A stretch of 54,136 nucleotides of DNA from UBA3206 sp964548855 (GTDB lineage Bacteria; Bacillota_I; Bacilli_A; Acholeplasmatales; Anaeroplasmataceae): assembly GCA_964548855.1 (NCBI GenBank), contig CAZJSR010000015.1:1-54136 (forward strand), written 5' to 3'. The position numbers were made by a program, and so were the translations under genes. This document shows, one piece after another, positions 42,774-51,955 of the stretch (the stretch's first letter is position 1; each line of letters begins with the position of its first letter). The notes under the pieces were generated by a model. That model did no database searches, had not been told where the DNA came from, and saw only the letters and a program-made list of their open reading frames with translations.

Positions 42774-44171
42774 ATGGAAAATAACTTAAAAATTGGAATA
42801 AATGAAAAGCCAAAAAAATCATTATGGGCTTTACTAAGCATTCAACACGTTTTTGCGATGTTTGGGGCAACTGTCTTAGTACCAATGCTAACAGGACTAT
42901 CAATATCAGTTGCGCTATTTTGTAGTGGAGTAGGTACTTTAATTTATATCGCATGTACAAAAGCTAAAGTACCTGTCTATTTAGGTAGTTCTTTTGCATA
43001 TATCTCGGTTATACAAGTTGTTGCAGGTTTTGATCCTAATGTAGGAGTTGCACAAAATGGATACGGTGGGGTAATGACAGGTCTTTTAGTTGTCGGGATA
43101 ATATACGCTTTAATATCTCTATTAGTATATTGTTTTGGTAAAAGTTGGATTAATAAAGTATTACCACCTGTTGTAATTGGGCCTGCAATCATGATTATCG
43201 GACTTGGTCTATCATCATCAGCAATTGAAAATGCTCATTTAATTGGAACATTTACACAAAATTGGAAATATATACTAGTAGCGTTCATCTCTATGGGGAC
43301 TGTTATAGGTGTTTCAATATATACAAAAGGATTTTTTAAGGTAATTCCTTTCTTAATTGCGATTGTAGTAGGATTTATATTTTCATCTATTTTTGGAATT
43401 ATTGATTTTACACCTGTTAAAGAAGTTATATGTCATCCAAGTCAATGGTTTAGAATACCTAATTTTTCAATATTTGGATGGAAAAATGCTACAACTAATT
43501 TTTTAGGTACGACATTTACAATGCATAAACCTGAACTTGCGGCTGTAATAACAGTTGCGCCTCTTGCGTTTGTTACAGCATGTGAACACATCGGAGATCA
43601 TTCAGTTTTAGGTAAGGTTTGTGATAAAGACTTCTTACAAGACCCTGGATTAAATAGAACTATTTTAGGTGATGGTCTTGCGACTGGTTTTGCAGCTTTA
43701 GTTGGTGGTCCTGCAAATACTACTTATGGAGAAAATACTTCTGTTATTGGTATGACTAAAGTAGGTAGTGTTTGGGTTACAGGTCTTGCAGCTATTATTG
43801 CAATTTTATTATCATTTTGTAATGTTATAACAACAATTATAGCTTCCATCCCTTCTTGTGTTATGGGTGGAATGTCAATTATATTGTATGGATTTATTGG
43901 ACTCAATGGTATTAAAGTTTTAATAGATTCTAAAGTAGATTTAGGCAAAATGCCTAATTTAATAATTGTTTCAGCTATGCTTGTTTTAGGTCTTGGTGGT
44001 GCATATATTAAGATTGGTACACTACAAATAACAAGTGTTGCGATTTCAGTATTAGTTGGAGTTATTCTTAATTTAATATTTAGAACGACAAATGCTTATA
44101 AAGATGAGGAAACTAAGGAAGATAAACCAAACAACGAAGAAAAAACCAATAATGGAAATACATTATTATAA
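42774..44171 (+). CDS. NCS2 nucleobase permease (uracil/xanthine type)
   Basis: 465 residues, fourteen predicted membrane segments of the UraA fold. Seen are LLSIQHVFAMFGATVLVP at the N-terminus, PVYLGSSFAYI, and the motifs TACEHIGDH (His/Glu of the substrate site) and GGPANTTYGENTSVIG in the middle, all typical of uracil permeases. ATG 42774 follows GGAGG; upstream in-frame extension overlaps the previous gene and is spurious. Uracil is likelier than xanthine. Confidence 0.92.
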   Translation: MENNLKIGINEKPKKSLWALLSIQHVFAMFGATVLVPMLTGLSISVALFCSGVGTLIYIACTKAKVPVYLGSSFAYISVIQVVAGFDPNVGVAQNGYGGVMTGLLVVGIIYALISLLVYCFGKSWINKVLPPVVIGPAIMIIGLGLSSSAIENAHLIGTFTQNWKYILVAFISMGTVIGVSIYTKGFFKVIPFLIAIVVGFIFSSIFGIIDFTPVKEVICHPSQWFRIPNFSIFGWKNATTNFLGTTFTMHKPELAAVITVAPLAFVTACEHIGDHSVLGKVCDKDFLQDPGLNRTILGDGLATGFAALVGGPANTTYGENTSVIGMTKVGSVWVTGLAAIIAILLSFCNVITTIIASIPSCVMGGMSIILYGFIGLNGIKVLIDSKVDLGKMPNLIIVSAMLVLGLGGAYIKIGTLQITSVAISVLVGVILNLIFRTTNAYKDEETKEDKPNNEEKTNNGNTLL

Positions 44172-44176
44172 GATAA

Positions 44177-44203
44177 AACTCGAGGATTATAAAACCTCGA
44201 GTT
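44177..44203. terminator. Bidirectional terminator between permease and rRNA methylase
   Basis: AACTCGAGG (44177-44185) pairs with CCTCGAGTT (44195-44203), with A/T runs on both sides for convergent genes. Confidence 0.75.
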
Positions 44204-44902
44204 TTATTTATTCAATTCATACATTAATATAGCACCCGCAACACTTGCATTAAGGGACTCTGTATTATCCATTTTAATATATAAATTTTTAAGTCCTAAA
44301 TCACTTATTTCCTTGCTTATACCTTTTCCTTCGTTTCCAATAATAAGCGCAACCTTCTCATCTTTTTTAACGTATTTAACATCTATTCCATTGACAACAT
44401 TCGTACCATAAACGCTATAGTCTTTTAGACTATTTATAAATTCTATTTTATCTCCATATAAATAATTAAGTTTAAATATTGCCCCTTGACTGCTTCTAAT
44501 AACTTTATCGTTATAAATATCTACACAACCATCACATAAAAAAATCGTATTGAAATTAAAAGCTTTAGCACTTCTCATTAAAGCTCCCATATTACCTGGA
44601 TCTTGGATTCCATCTAGAATTAAAATTTTATCTGATATTTTTTTATTGTCAAGCATTCTACATACAGCAATTTGACTTACTGTAGTATTAGTATTACAAA
44701 TTTTATTCATAACTTGAATAGATACTAATTGGCCTTCTAAGTCTTCTTTTATTGTATAAATTTCCTTTACTATTCCATATTGTTTTGCTTCACTTACTAA
44801 ATGTTCACCTTCAACAATAAATAACTGACTTTCTTTTCTACCTTTTGGAGTATTAAGTTTTACTAATTCCTTAACTTTATTGTTTGTTAATGATGAAATC
44901 AT
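44204..44902 (-). CDS. TrmH/SpoU-type RNA 2'-O-methyltransferase
   Basis: About 232 residues: an N-terminal substrate-binding domain (ELVKLNTPKGRKESQLFIVE) and a SPOUT catalytic domain with LDGIQDPGNMGALMRSAKA, ALIIGNEGKGIS and LNASVAGAILMYE. It resembles the RlmB/TsnR group that modifies 23S rRNA or tRNA; the exact target is unknown. ATG 44902 follows GAGGCGG. Confidence 0.9.
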   Translation of the reverse strand: MISSLTNNKVKELVKLNTPKGRKESQLFIVEGEHLVSEAKQYGIVKEIYTIKEDLEGQLVSIQVMNKICNTNTTVSQIAVCRMLDNKKISDKILILDGIQDPGNMGALMRSAKAFNFNTIFLCDGCVDIYNDKVIRSSQGAIFKLNYLYGDKIEFINSLKDYSVYGTNVVNGIDVKYVKKDEKVALIIGNEGKGISKEISDLGLKNLYIKMDNTESLNASVAGAILMYELNK

Positions 44903-44937
44903 AATAAACCGCCTCATTTCACATCATAATTATACAA

Positions 44938-44962
44938 AAAAGGTGGAAATAAATCCACCTTT
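44938..44962 (-). terminator. Terminator of the SASP gene
   Basis: AAAGGTGGA (44939-44947) pairs with TCCACCTTT (44954-44962), with TTTTTTG after it on the minus strand. Confidence 0.75.
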
Positions 44963-44965
44963 GTA

Positions 44966-45283
44966 TTAATAATTAGAATTTTTCTTTCCATTTTGAACTA
45001 ACTTCTTTGTCATAGAACCACCAACAGAACCATTTTCACGAGCCGTTGCGTCAGCACCAACTGAAATTCCAAGTTCATTTGCAGTTTCTTCTTTCATTGT
45101 ATTGATGTTAGAATTTTTCTTTCCATTTTGAACTAACTTTTTTGTAATTTGACCACCAACAGAGCCATTTTCACGAGCTGTTGCATCTGCACCTAGTGTT
45201 ACACCCATTTCATCAGCAACTTCGTATTTCATATTCTTTGTTTTAGCATTGTTTGAAGAAGTCTTATTTGTTTTATTTGCCAT
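44966..45283 (-). CDS. Tandem alpha/beta-type small acid-soluble spore protein
   Basis: 105 residues containing two SASP domains in tandem. The first (~18-60) reads MKYEVADEMGVTLGADATAR and then ENGSVGGQITKKLVQ; the second (~63-105) reads MKEETANELGISVGADATAR and then ENGSVGGSMTKKLVQ. Both have the GAD(A/T)TAR and NGSVGG motifs that contact DNA. A/B-type SASPs coat spore DNA and protect it. Normal SASPs have one such unit in ~60-70 residues, so this is a fused duplication. A GPR protease cleavage site can be expected in the E-x-A segments. ATG 45283 follows AAGGAGGTGAAGCTTAT. Confidence 0.9.
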   Translation of the reverse strand: MANKTNKTSSNNAKTKNMKYEVADEMGVTLGADATARENGSVGGQITKKLVQNGKKNSNINTMKEETANELGISVGADATARENGSVGGSMTKKLVQNGKKNSNY

Positions 45284-45347
45284 ATAAGCTTCACCTCCTT
45301 GCATAAATTATTATGCTCAGAAATTTTAAAGCTATGCATTAATAAAA

Positions 45348-46571
45348 TTATATTACACTTCTAACTTCAAGACCTAACATGGTTAAATCTAGATCACTAT
45401 CTGGTGATAAAACGATTGTTTTAGTATTTAAAACAGCTTCTTGAACATATTTTTCATAATCAAATGATTTCTCATATTCAATACATTTTTCCAATTTAGG
45501 ATGAGTTGCGGGTGCTTTAGGCACATACACCGTACAACAATCCTCAAATGGCTTTATAGACGTTTCAAATGTTTTAAATTTATTAGCTAATTTTATAATA
45601 TCTACTTTATCATAAGTACATAAAGGTCTAATAATAGGCATATTTGTAACACTATTAATAACATTCATACTAAATAAAGTTTGGCTAGCAACTTGACCTA
45701 CAGACTCACCATTAATAATAACTAAACATTCTCTCTTTTTTGCAAGTTCAGTAGCTATACGATACATCATTCTTCTCATAATTGTGATATTATAACTTTC
45801 TGGTATATTTTCTAATAATGCCATATGTAATTCTTTAAAAGGTACCATATGAAGTTTGATTTTATCATTTGGTGCATATCTTGACATTATTTTAACCAAA
45901 TCGACAACTTTTTGAGCTGACTCAATACTTGTAAGAGGAGTTGATTCAAAATGAATACATTCAATCTCAACACCTTGTTTTTGAGCAAGAATTCCACAAA
46001 CAGGCGAATCAATTCCACCTGACAGCATAACTAAACCTTTTCCTGCAACTCCTACTGGAAATCCACCAAAACCTTTAATTTCTCCTGTGTATAAATATGT
46101 ACCTTCACTTCTTAATTCTACATATAATGTAAGTTCGGGATTATGCACATCTACTTTTAAATTTTGGTTATGACGAAGTACACAACCACTAATCACCTTA
46201 TTCATTTCAGGAGACGTTAGAGGAAATCTTTTGTCAGCTCTTTTAGATGCGACTTTAAAGGTAGTTGGTTTTAACGCTTCTTCGTCTACTAATTGACAAG
46301 CTTTCTCACATATTTTATCAATATCATTTTCAGTTTTAACTACTAAACTATATGAGTATAGTCCACTTACTAAATCTAGTTTTTCAACTACATCTTTATA
46401 ATCTGTATCTAGTAAGTCTATATATACTCTATCATGAGTATGTGTTATATTAACATTTAATCCTTTTAATTTTAAATGTATTAATCTAATAAGTCTTTGA
46501 AAAAAATCCTTTTGATTTTTTCCTTTTAATGTTAGATCACCAAATCTAACTAAAATTTGATCATAAATCAT
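45348..46571 (-). CDS. thiI: tRNA 4-thiouridine sulfurtransferase ThiI
   Basis: 407 residues: N-terminal ferredoxin-like and THUMP domains, then a PP-loop (LVMLSGGIDSPVCGI) and the segment PFEDCCTVYVPKAPATHP. It makes 4-thiouridine at tRNA position 8. The rhodanese domain found in E. coli is absent, as in other Gram-positives. Confidence 0.95.
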   Translation of the reverse strand: MIYDQILVRFGDLTLKGKNQKDFFQRLIRLIHLKLKGLNVNITHTHDRVYIDLLDTDYKDVVEKLDLVSGLYSYSLVVKTENDIDKICEKACQLVDEEALKPTTFKVASKRADKRFPLTSPEMNKVISGCVLRHNQNLKVDVHNPELTLYVELRSEGTYLYTGEIKGFGGFPVGVAGKGLVMLSGGIDSPVCGILAQKQGVEIECIHFESTPLTSIESAQKVVDLVKIMSRYAPNDKIKLHMVPFKELHMALLENIPESYNITIMRRMMYRIATELAKKRECLVIINGESVGQVASQTLFSMNVINSVTNMPIIRPLCTYDKVDIIKLANKFKTFETSIKPFEDCCTVYVPKAPATHPKLEKCIEYEKSFDYEKYVQEAVLNTKTIVLSPDSDLDLTMLGLEVRSVI

Positions 46572-46659
46572 AATTAATCACTCCTCTTTACATTTTAACA
46601 TTTTATACTATAGAATGTCAAAATATATATGATTTTATAATGAAAAAATCAAAAAAAGG

Positions 46660-46688
46660 TTGACTAGCATACCTATTTAATATATAAT
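46660..46688 (+). promoter_or_regulatory. rpsD promoter
   Basis: TTGACT (46660-46665), a 17-bp spacer and TATAAT (46683-46688), preceding the leader RNA by ~7 bp. Confidence 0.8.
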
Positions 46689-46694
46689 TGAATA

Positions 46695-46862
46695 GCATGG
46701 GTAAAAAGCAGCAGCTTATTTATGCCTAGGATACATCTTAACCCTATAGGAGGAGTACGAGTAACCTCGGCTGCTTTAGATGAAAGTACTATTAGTAGAT
46801 GTACTAGAAATATTTAAGCATCGATTCTTTTTTCCCATATTATATGACATATAGGAGGAGAA
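46695..46862 (+). ncRNA. S4-type rpsD leader RNA
   Basis: The ~170-base untranslated leader contains AGCAGCAGCTT (46708-46718) and CGGCTGCTTT (46768-46777), plus AGTACTATTAGTAGATGTACT, giving nested helices next to GGAGGAG. In Firmicutes, the S4 leader folds to a pseudoknot that binds ribosomal protein S4 and blocks translation of rpsD. Position, length and palindromes fit; a covariance model was not run. Confidence 0.65.
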
Positions 46863-46867
46863 TTAAA

Positions 46868-47467
46868 ATGTCAAGATACACAGGTTCAAGCTGGAAGGTA
46901 TCTCGTCGTCTTAACTATTCTATCAGCGAAACTGGTAAAGAATTAACTAGACGTCCATACGCTCCAGGACAACACGGACAAAAGCATGCTAAGATTTCTG
47001 AATATGGTATGCAATTACAAGAAAAGCAAAAAGTAAGATTCACTTATGGTATGAGTGAAAAGCAATTCCGTAACACTTTCAACAAGGCTTCTAAATTAGC
47101 TGGTAAGACTGGTGTTAACTTCTTAAAGATGTTAGAATCTCGTTTAGATAACATCGTTTATCGTTTAGGATTTGCTGCAACACGTGCACAAGCTAGACAA
47201 TTAGTAGCTCATGGACACATCACTGTAAATGGTAAGAAAGTTGATATTCCTTCTTACTTATTAACTGCAGGAGACAAAATTGCATTAAAGGAAACTTCAA
47301 AAGATTTAGTGGTTTGCAAGACTGCATTAGAATCAAAGTTCGCAAGAGCTGAATATGTTTCTTATGATGAAAACACTGGTGTTGGAACATTCGTTAGAGT
47401 TCCTGAAAGAAATGAGTTCTTAACTGATATCAACGAACAATTAATCGTTGAATTCTACAACAGATAA
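46868..47467 (+). CDS. rpsD: Ribosomal protein S4
   Basis: 199 residues starting MSRYTGSSWKVSRRLNYS. The S4 domain (VNFLKMLESRLDNIVYRLGF, then ARQLVAHGHITVNGKKVDIP) is complete. There is no zinc-binding Cys cluster at the N-terminus. ATG 46868 follows AGGAGGAG; the in-frame ATG 46844 lies in the leader. S4 nucleates 30S assembly and likely represses its own mRNA through the leader. Confidence 0.97.
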   Translation: MSRYTGSSWKVSRRLNYSISETGKELTRRPYAPGQHGQKHAKISEYGMQLQEKQKVRFTYGMSEKQFRNTFNKASKLAGKTGVNFLKMLESRLDNIVYRLGFAATRAQARQLVAHGHITVNGKKVDIPSYLLTAGDKIALKETSKDLVVCKTALESKFARAEYVSYDENTGVGTFVRVPERNEFLTDINEQLIVEFYNR

Positions 47468-47503
47468 TATCTGTAATTAAAAAATTTTATTCAAGCAAGC
47501 ATT

Positions 47504-47530
47504 AAAGAAGGTTTATACCTTCTTTTTTTT
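47504..47530 (+). terminator. Terminator of rpsD
   Basis: AAAGAAGGT (47504-47512) pairs with ACCTTCTTT (47517-47525) followed by T residues. Confidence 0.8.
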
Positions 47531-47540
47531 ATGAAAAAAA

Positions 47541-47560
47541 AGGAACGAATATTCGTTCCT
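47541..47560 (-). terminator. Terminator of the pectate lyase gene
   Basis: GGAACGA-ATAT-TCGTTCC (47541-47558) with eight T residues after it on the minus strand. Confidence 0.75.
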
Positions 47561-49629
47561 AATCAATATATGTTTCTTCTATTGCAGATGTATAATTTAC
47601 AATTAAACTCTTTAATTCTTCATCTAATCCATAATATTCATCAGCCGTTACTGTTTGCATAACTCCTTTTCCGTCTTTTTGGTTATAAGTTTTACCTTCA
47701 AATGAATATTTGAAATCTCCTCCATTTAAACGTCCTGCATAATTCTTAACATTTTGCATAGCTACTTCAGCAGTATCTACTTTATATGAATACATATCTT
47801 TACTTGTATCAAAATTAGAATATGAGTTTCCTCCAACTAATGTCTTAAATGCAGTAGGAACAGCCTCATCTCTACTTGATGCAAGATAAACGTCAAAATT
47901 TGTTTGAGAATCATTATGAGAAATTGACGCAACTGTCTTACCTGCATAAACATCAGCATATGACTTAATTATACCACCAGTTTCTTTTGAAACTGGAGTT
48001 CCATTTAATATATCGGTTCCTTGTTGTGATATTAAGTGTGGTTTTTTAGTATTATAGAAATAATTCGCCTCAGAGAAAATAGATGCTCCCATTCTTGCAA
48101 TCATACCATATTTTGAAACACCATCAAAATAGTTATTATATACATGAATTGCACTAGATACTCTAACAAGTGGATGACGAGAATCTGAATGATCATACCA
48201 ATTATGGTGATATGAAATATAATTAACTGTAGTATCTTTATTTCCATTTAAATGTGTTTTACCTGTATCATAGAAATGATTGTATGAGTGTGTTATATAA
48301 GTACTCTTTTTAGTATCAAGTGCTCCATCACCTTTTGCTTGATCAGAATCACTACCTGCATGTCCATAAAAGAAATCATTGTTATGTATCCAAACATGAT
48401 CATTGCCTTGTTGAAGTCCAACACTATCTCCTTCTTTACTATTACAGTTCATAAATCCTAAATTTCTTACTTCAACGTTTTTAGCGTTCTTTAATACTAT
48501 ACCAAAACCATTCATTACAGTGTCTTCACCAACACCTTCTATCGTTAAACCTGCGATACATGTATCAACATATAAATCTCCATTAGTTAGTACACTAGGG
48601 TCAGTAATATTTCCTATAAAGCGAATACATAGTGGTCTAGTTTCTTTTTTCTTTTTATAAGCAAGAATTATGTTTTGAACACCAGTAAATGTAGTTATAT
48701 TTTTATCATACATAATATCTGCACTTACTGTATTTTTATTATTATTATCAACATATAATAAAATCGCATCACTCTTTAGTGTACCATCCTCATTATATGC
48801 ACCTGAAGATGTTCCCCCAACAAAAGCAAATCCACTTCTATCATGTGCTATTACATCAATATTAGATATTATCGTATCCTTAAATTCTTCATTGTTTTTT
48901 ACAGCACATATTTTCATATCATATTTTGAGGCAGCAAGTCCTAGAACATCTACTCTATAATAATTTTTGTATTTTCTAATTAATTCTTTATCAACTTTAG
49001 TATAATTGGCATCTGTAGTCTTTTTAATATATACATTATAACTTGTTGCGCTTGCGACAGGACTAAATTCAGCATATGCTACTTCAAATCCGCTACCAGA
49101 TTCAAGTATTTCTAAATTATCACTAGTTGAATCTACAGATGGTTTAGTAGTTCCAATAGGATCTTTATTGAAATCATCAGATGGATTTATTGGTGTTTCT
49201 GTTGTATCACCATTTCCAGTTGATGGATTTGACGGTGTTTCTGTTGTGTTTCCATCTCCTGTTGATGGGTTTGATGGTGTTTCTGTTGTATTTCCATTTC
49301 CTGTTGATGGNNNNNNNNNNNNNNNNNNNNNNNNNNNNNNNNNNNNNNNNNNNNNNNNNNNNNNNNNNNNNNNNNNNNNNNNNNNNNNNNNNNNNNNNNN
49401 NNNNNNNNNNATTTGATGGCGTTTCTGTTGTGTTTCCATCTCCTGTTGATGGATTTGATGGCGTTTCTGTTGTGTTTCCATCTCCTGTTGATGGATTTGA
49501 TGGCGTTACAACATCTGATGTTGAGTCATTTCCTGTTGATGGTAATCCTGGTAGTTCATTTCCACAACTTGCAAGTGCAGTACCAGTTATTAATAATGTT
49601 GTTGCGATTAATAATTTTTTAAATTTCAT
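47559..49629 (-). CDS. Surface lipoprotein pectate lyase (PL1 type), interrupted by assembly gap
   Basis: The gene starts at ATG 49629 with a lipoprotein signal (TLLITGTALASCGNELPG; lipobox Cys ~22). A proline/serine/threonine-rich linker of repeated NPSTGDGNTTETPS follows and runs into 100 Ns at 49311-49410, after which the reading frame continues to a stop at 47559. The catalytic part has a fibronectin-like segment (~SATSYNVYIKKT) and a parallel beta-helix with Amb_all signatures: VEVRNLGFMN, VWIHNNDFFYGH, GALDTKKSTYITHSYNHFYD and the catalytic Arg in HSDSRHPLVRV. It cleaves polygalacturonate at the cell surface by beta-elimination. The frame break across the gap is due to its arbitrary length. 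Confidence 0.85.
49180..49515 (-). repeat. 42-bp tandem repeats encoding the Pro/Ser/Thr linker
   Basis: Units encode SNPSTGDGNTTETP with small variations (GDG/GNG, TTET/DTTET). At least three units lie left of the gap and two to the right. The repeats are what broke the assembly, so their true number is unknown. Confidence 0.85.
49311..49410. other. Assembly gap (100 Ns)
   Basis: Exactly 100 undetermined bases inside the tandem repeats of the pectate lyase linker. The length is a placeholder, not a measurement. Confidence 0.98.
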
Positions 49630-49761
49630 TCCTTAAATCTCCTTTAATAGCGCTTTCATAGCTTTTATACTTTTAAAACAAAAGAGATTTAAATTTTATT
49701 GGAAAAAATTAAAAAAAAATAAAATAGAGCATTTAAATAAATATAAACACTCTAATTATTT

Positions 49762-51948
49762 TTAGTTTTTTTCGATATTATTAATATCTTTTCTATTTAT
49801 TAAAATTAAATTTACTAAGCTAACACTTACAAAAGATATAACAGTTATACAAATTAAAATAAACAAACTCAAAAAATCATAATTTTTAAGCCATATATTT
49901 AAACATGTATTATTTATATAAAAACAATTTAAATATATAAATAAACCAGTATATAATACTAACGATATCATAAATGATAATATAAGAATTTTAAAAAGAT
50001 CAATAATAAATATTTTATTAACGTCTTTTAAAGGACATCCAAGGCTTCTTAAAATAACAATACTCTTTCTATTATTCTTAAAATTATTAATAATAAGAAA
50101 ACTTCCCATAGCAATAAATAATACTAATGTTATTACTAATAAATATTTTGAATATTTTTTAAAGGTAGTAAAATCCTCAGCACAAAATTCAAGATCTTCC
50201 ATATATGGACTTATTAAGTTATACTCTAATCTTTCTAATTCCTTTAAATTATTATTTGATAAAGTAGATAAATCAACCATAACATACTCGTTTTTAAAAG
50301 CATTATCATTAGATTCTATACTCTTATAAGTTTCTTCGTTTACGAGTATCTCAAGCTCATTTCCACCTGCAAAAATCCCTTTTATAATATAATCTTTATT
50401 TTTTAATTTAAATGTCCTTCCTATATATAACTCCTTATTTGCATCATCATACTCTTCTCTTAACAAACCAACTATACTTCTTGGATTAAGCATTACCTCA
50501 TTTAATCCTAAATCGTCACTTCCTACAATCAATGTATAATCAAGTAAATTTTTATCCTTATATACACTATAAACGCCATCTCTTCGATTTACTAATTTAT
50601 AAAAATTAGAATTTATATTATTTACTGTATATTGATTCATATATATATTTAAATACCATAAATCAACAAATTGTTCGTAATATAATTTACTATCACTATT
50701 GAGCGTTTTATACCAATTATAATTAGTCGTTTCTATTCCAATTATCTTATATGTTCTTCCATAAATATCAACATTAATTCCTACTAGATCTTTGATATCC
50801 TTGCAATTAACAATATTATTATTTATTAATATTTCTGCAGAATAGTCTGTTATAATTATCTCATTATCATTTAAGTCATTGTTAACAACTATATTATTAA
50901 ATACATATTTATACTCACTAAGTTTACTATTAAATGAACTTAAAGGCCATATTTTAACATCATAATAAAAAGTATCATAATTAGAAATAATTTCTCTTAA
51001 ATCATTATTAGTAACCGTATTACGTGTTAAATTAGAATAATCATAATTTGATACAACAGCGCATTTATAATCTAATTTTTCAAATGCATTTGTTTGATAA
51101 TCATGTAAATCAAAACATGTAAGAACAAGAAATAGTAAACATAAAAACATCGAAATAAACAACATAATTACTGAAAAAACTCTTCTAATATTTTGTTTTT
51201 TGAATATCTTTTTTTCTATAAAAAAATCATCTTTTATAGTTAATTTATGTATAGAAAAATCAATATTTTGAATATCATCTATAGCATAAACATCTTCTTT
51301 TATTTTGCCATACTCAATGTATAAAGTATAATCAAAAAGATTATTAAAAAGATATAAATCATGTGTAGAGACAATAACTAGCGCATTTTTAGAAATTTCT
51401 TTTAAAGTATTAACTACAATTTTCGCGTTTTCTTCATCTAAAGAACTAGTTGGCTCATCTACAAGGAAAACCTTAGAACCATTTAGTAAAGATCTTAAAA
51501 TTTCCACTCTTTGACGTTCTCCACCTGATAAATTATAAACATATTCTTCTAATAAATCTTGGAGATTAAGAAGATTAATATACTTTTCTAGTATTTCATC
51601 TTCATTTTTTTTCTTTGAAATTTTATATAAAATAAGCAAATTATCTTTAACAGTTAGATTATCAAATAATTTAATATCTTGTGAAATATAAGACATATAA
51701 TTTGATCTTATATAGTCTTCTTCATAATTTGAAATAAAATCATAGTCTAATTGTTCAAAATAAATTTTCCCACTAGTTTTCGTTACAGTCTTAGAAATCA
51801 AATTTAAAACTGTAGTTTTTCCACTTCCACTTCTTCCAAGTAGCCCAACTAATCCAGTATTCGGAAGAGTAAAACTCATATCATTTATTATTATTTTTTT
51901 CTTTTTTCCATCTGTAACTATATAGTTAACATTTTCAAATTTTATCAT
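49762..51948 (-). CDS. ABC transporter, fused ATPase and FtsX-type permease
   Basis: 728 residues. The ATPase occupies ~1-225 with Walker A GRSGSGKTT, signature LSGGERQR, Walker B VFLVDEPTSSLDEE and switch His (STHD). A first membrane segment (~260-285) leads to a large extracellular domain (~290-620). Three C-terminal membrane segments (~625-645, 670-690, 700-722) form an FtsX-like (MacB) permease. Such transporters act in peptide export, peptide resistance or signalling rather than import. It lies seven bp downstream of a gene for an exported protein, a possible substrate or partner. Confidence 0.88.
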   Translation of the reverse strand: MIKFENVNYIVTDGKKKKIIINDMSFTLPNTGLVGLLGRSGSGKTTVLNLISKTVTKTSGKIYFEQLDYDFISNYEEDYIRSNYMSYISQDIKLFDNLTVKDNLLILYKISKKKNEDEILEKYINLLNLQDLLEEYVYNLSGGERQRVEILRSLLNGSKVFLVDEPTSSLDEENAKIVVNTLKEISKNALVIVSTHDLYLFNNLFDYTLYIEYGKIKEDVYAIDDIQNIDFSIHKLTIKDDFFIEKKIFKKQNIRRVFSVIMLFISMFLCLLFLVLTCFDLHDYQTNAFEKLDYKCAVVSNYDYSNLTRNTVTNNDLREIISNYDTFYYDVKIWPLSSFNSKLSEYKYVFNNIVVNNDLNDNEIIITDYSAEILINNNIVNCKDIKDLVGINVDIYGRTYKIIGIETTNYNWYKTLNSDSKLYYEQFVDLWYLNIYMNQYTVNNINSNFYKLVNRRDGVYSVYKDKNLLDYTLIVGSDDLGLNEVMLNPRSIVGLLREEYDDANKELYIGRTFKLKNKDYIIKGIFAGGNELEILVNEETYKSIESNDNAFKNEYVMVDLSTLSNNNLKELERLEYNLISPYMEDLEFCAEDFTTFKKYSKYLLVITLVLFIAMGSFLIINNFKNNRKSIVILRSLGCPLKDVNKIFIIDLFKILILSFMISLVLYTGLFIYLNCFYINNTCLNIWLKNYDFLSLFILICITVISFVSVSLVNLILINRKDINNIEKN

Positions 51949-51955
51949 AATTCAC

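Noticed and set aside
46695..46862. T-box or tRNA-like leader before rpsD
   Set aside because: No T-box sequence is visible; the position upstream of rpsD and the nested helices fit the S4 leader better.
49180..49515. Regular short repeats suggestive of a CRISPR array
   Set aside because: The repeats are contiguous 42-bp units that stay in frame and encode a Pro/Ser/Thr linker of the pectate lyase; there are no unique spacers and no cas genes.
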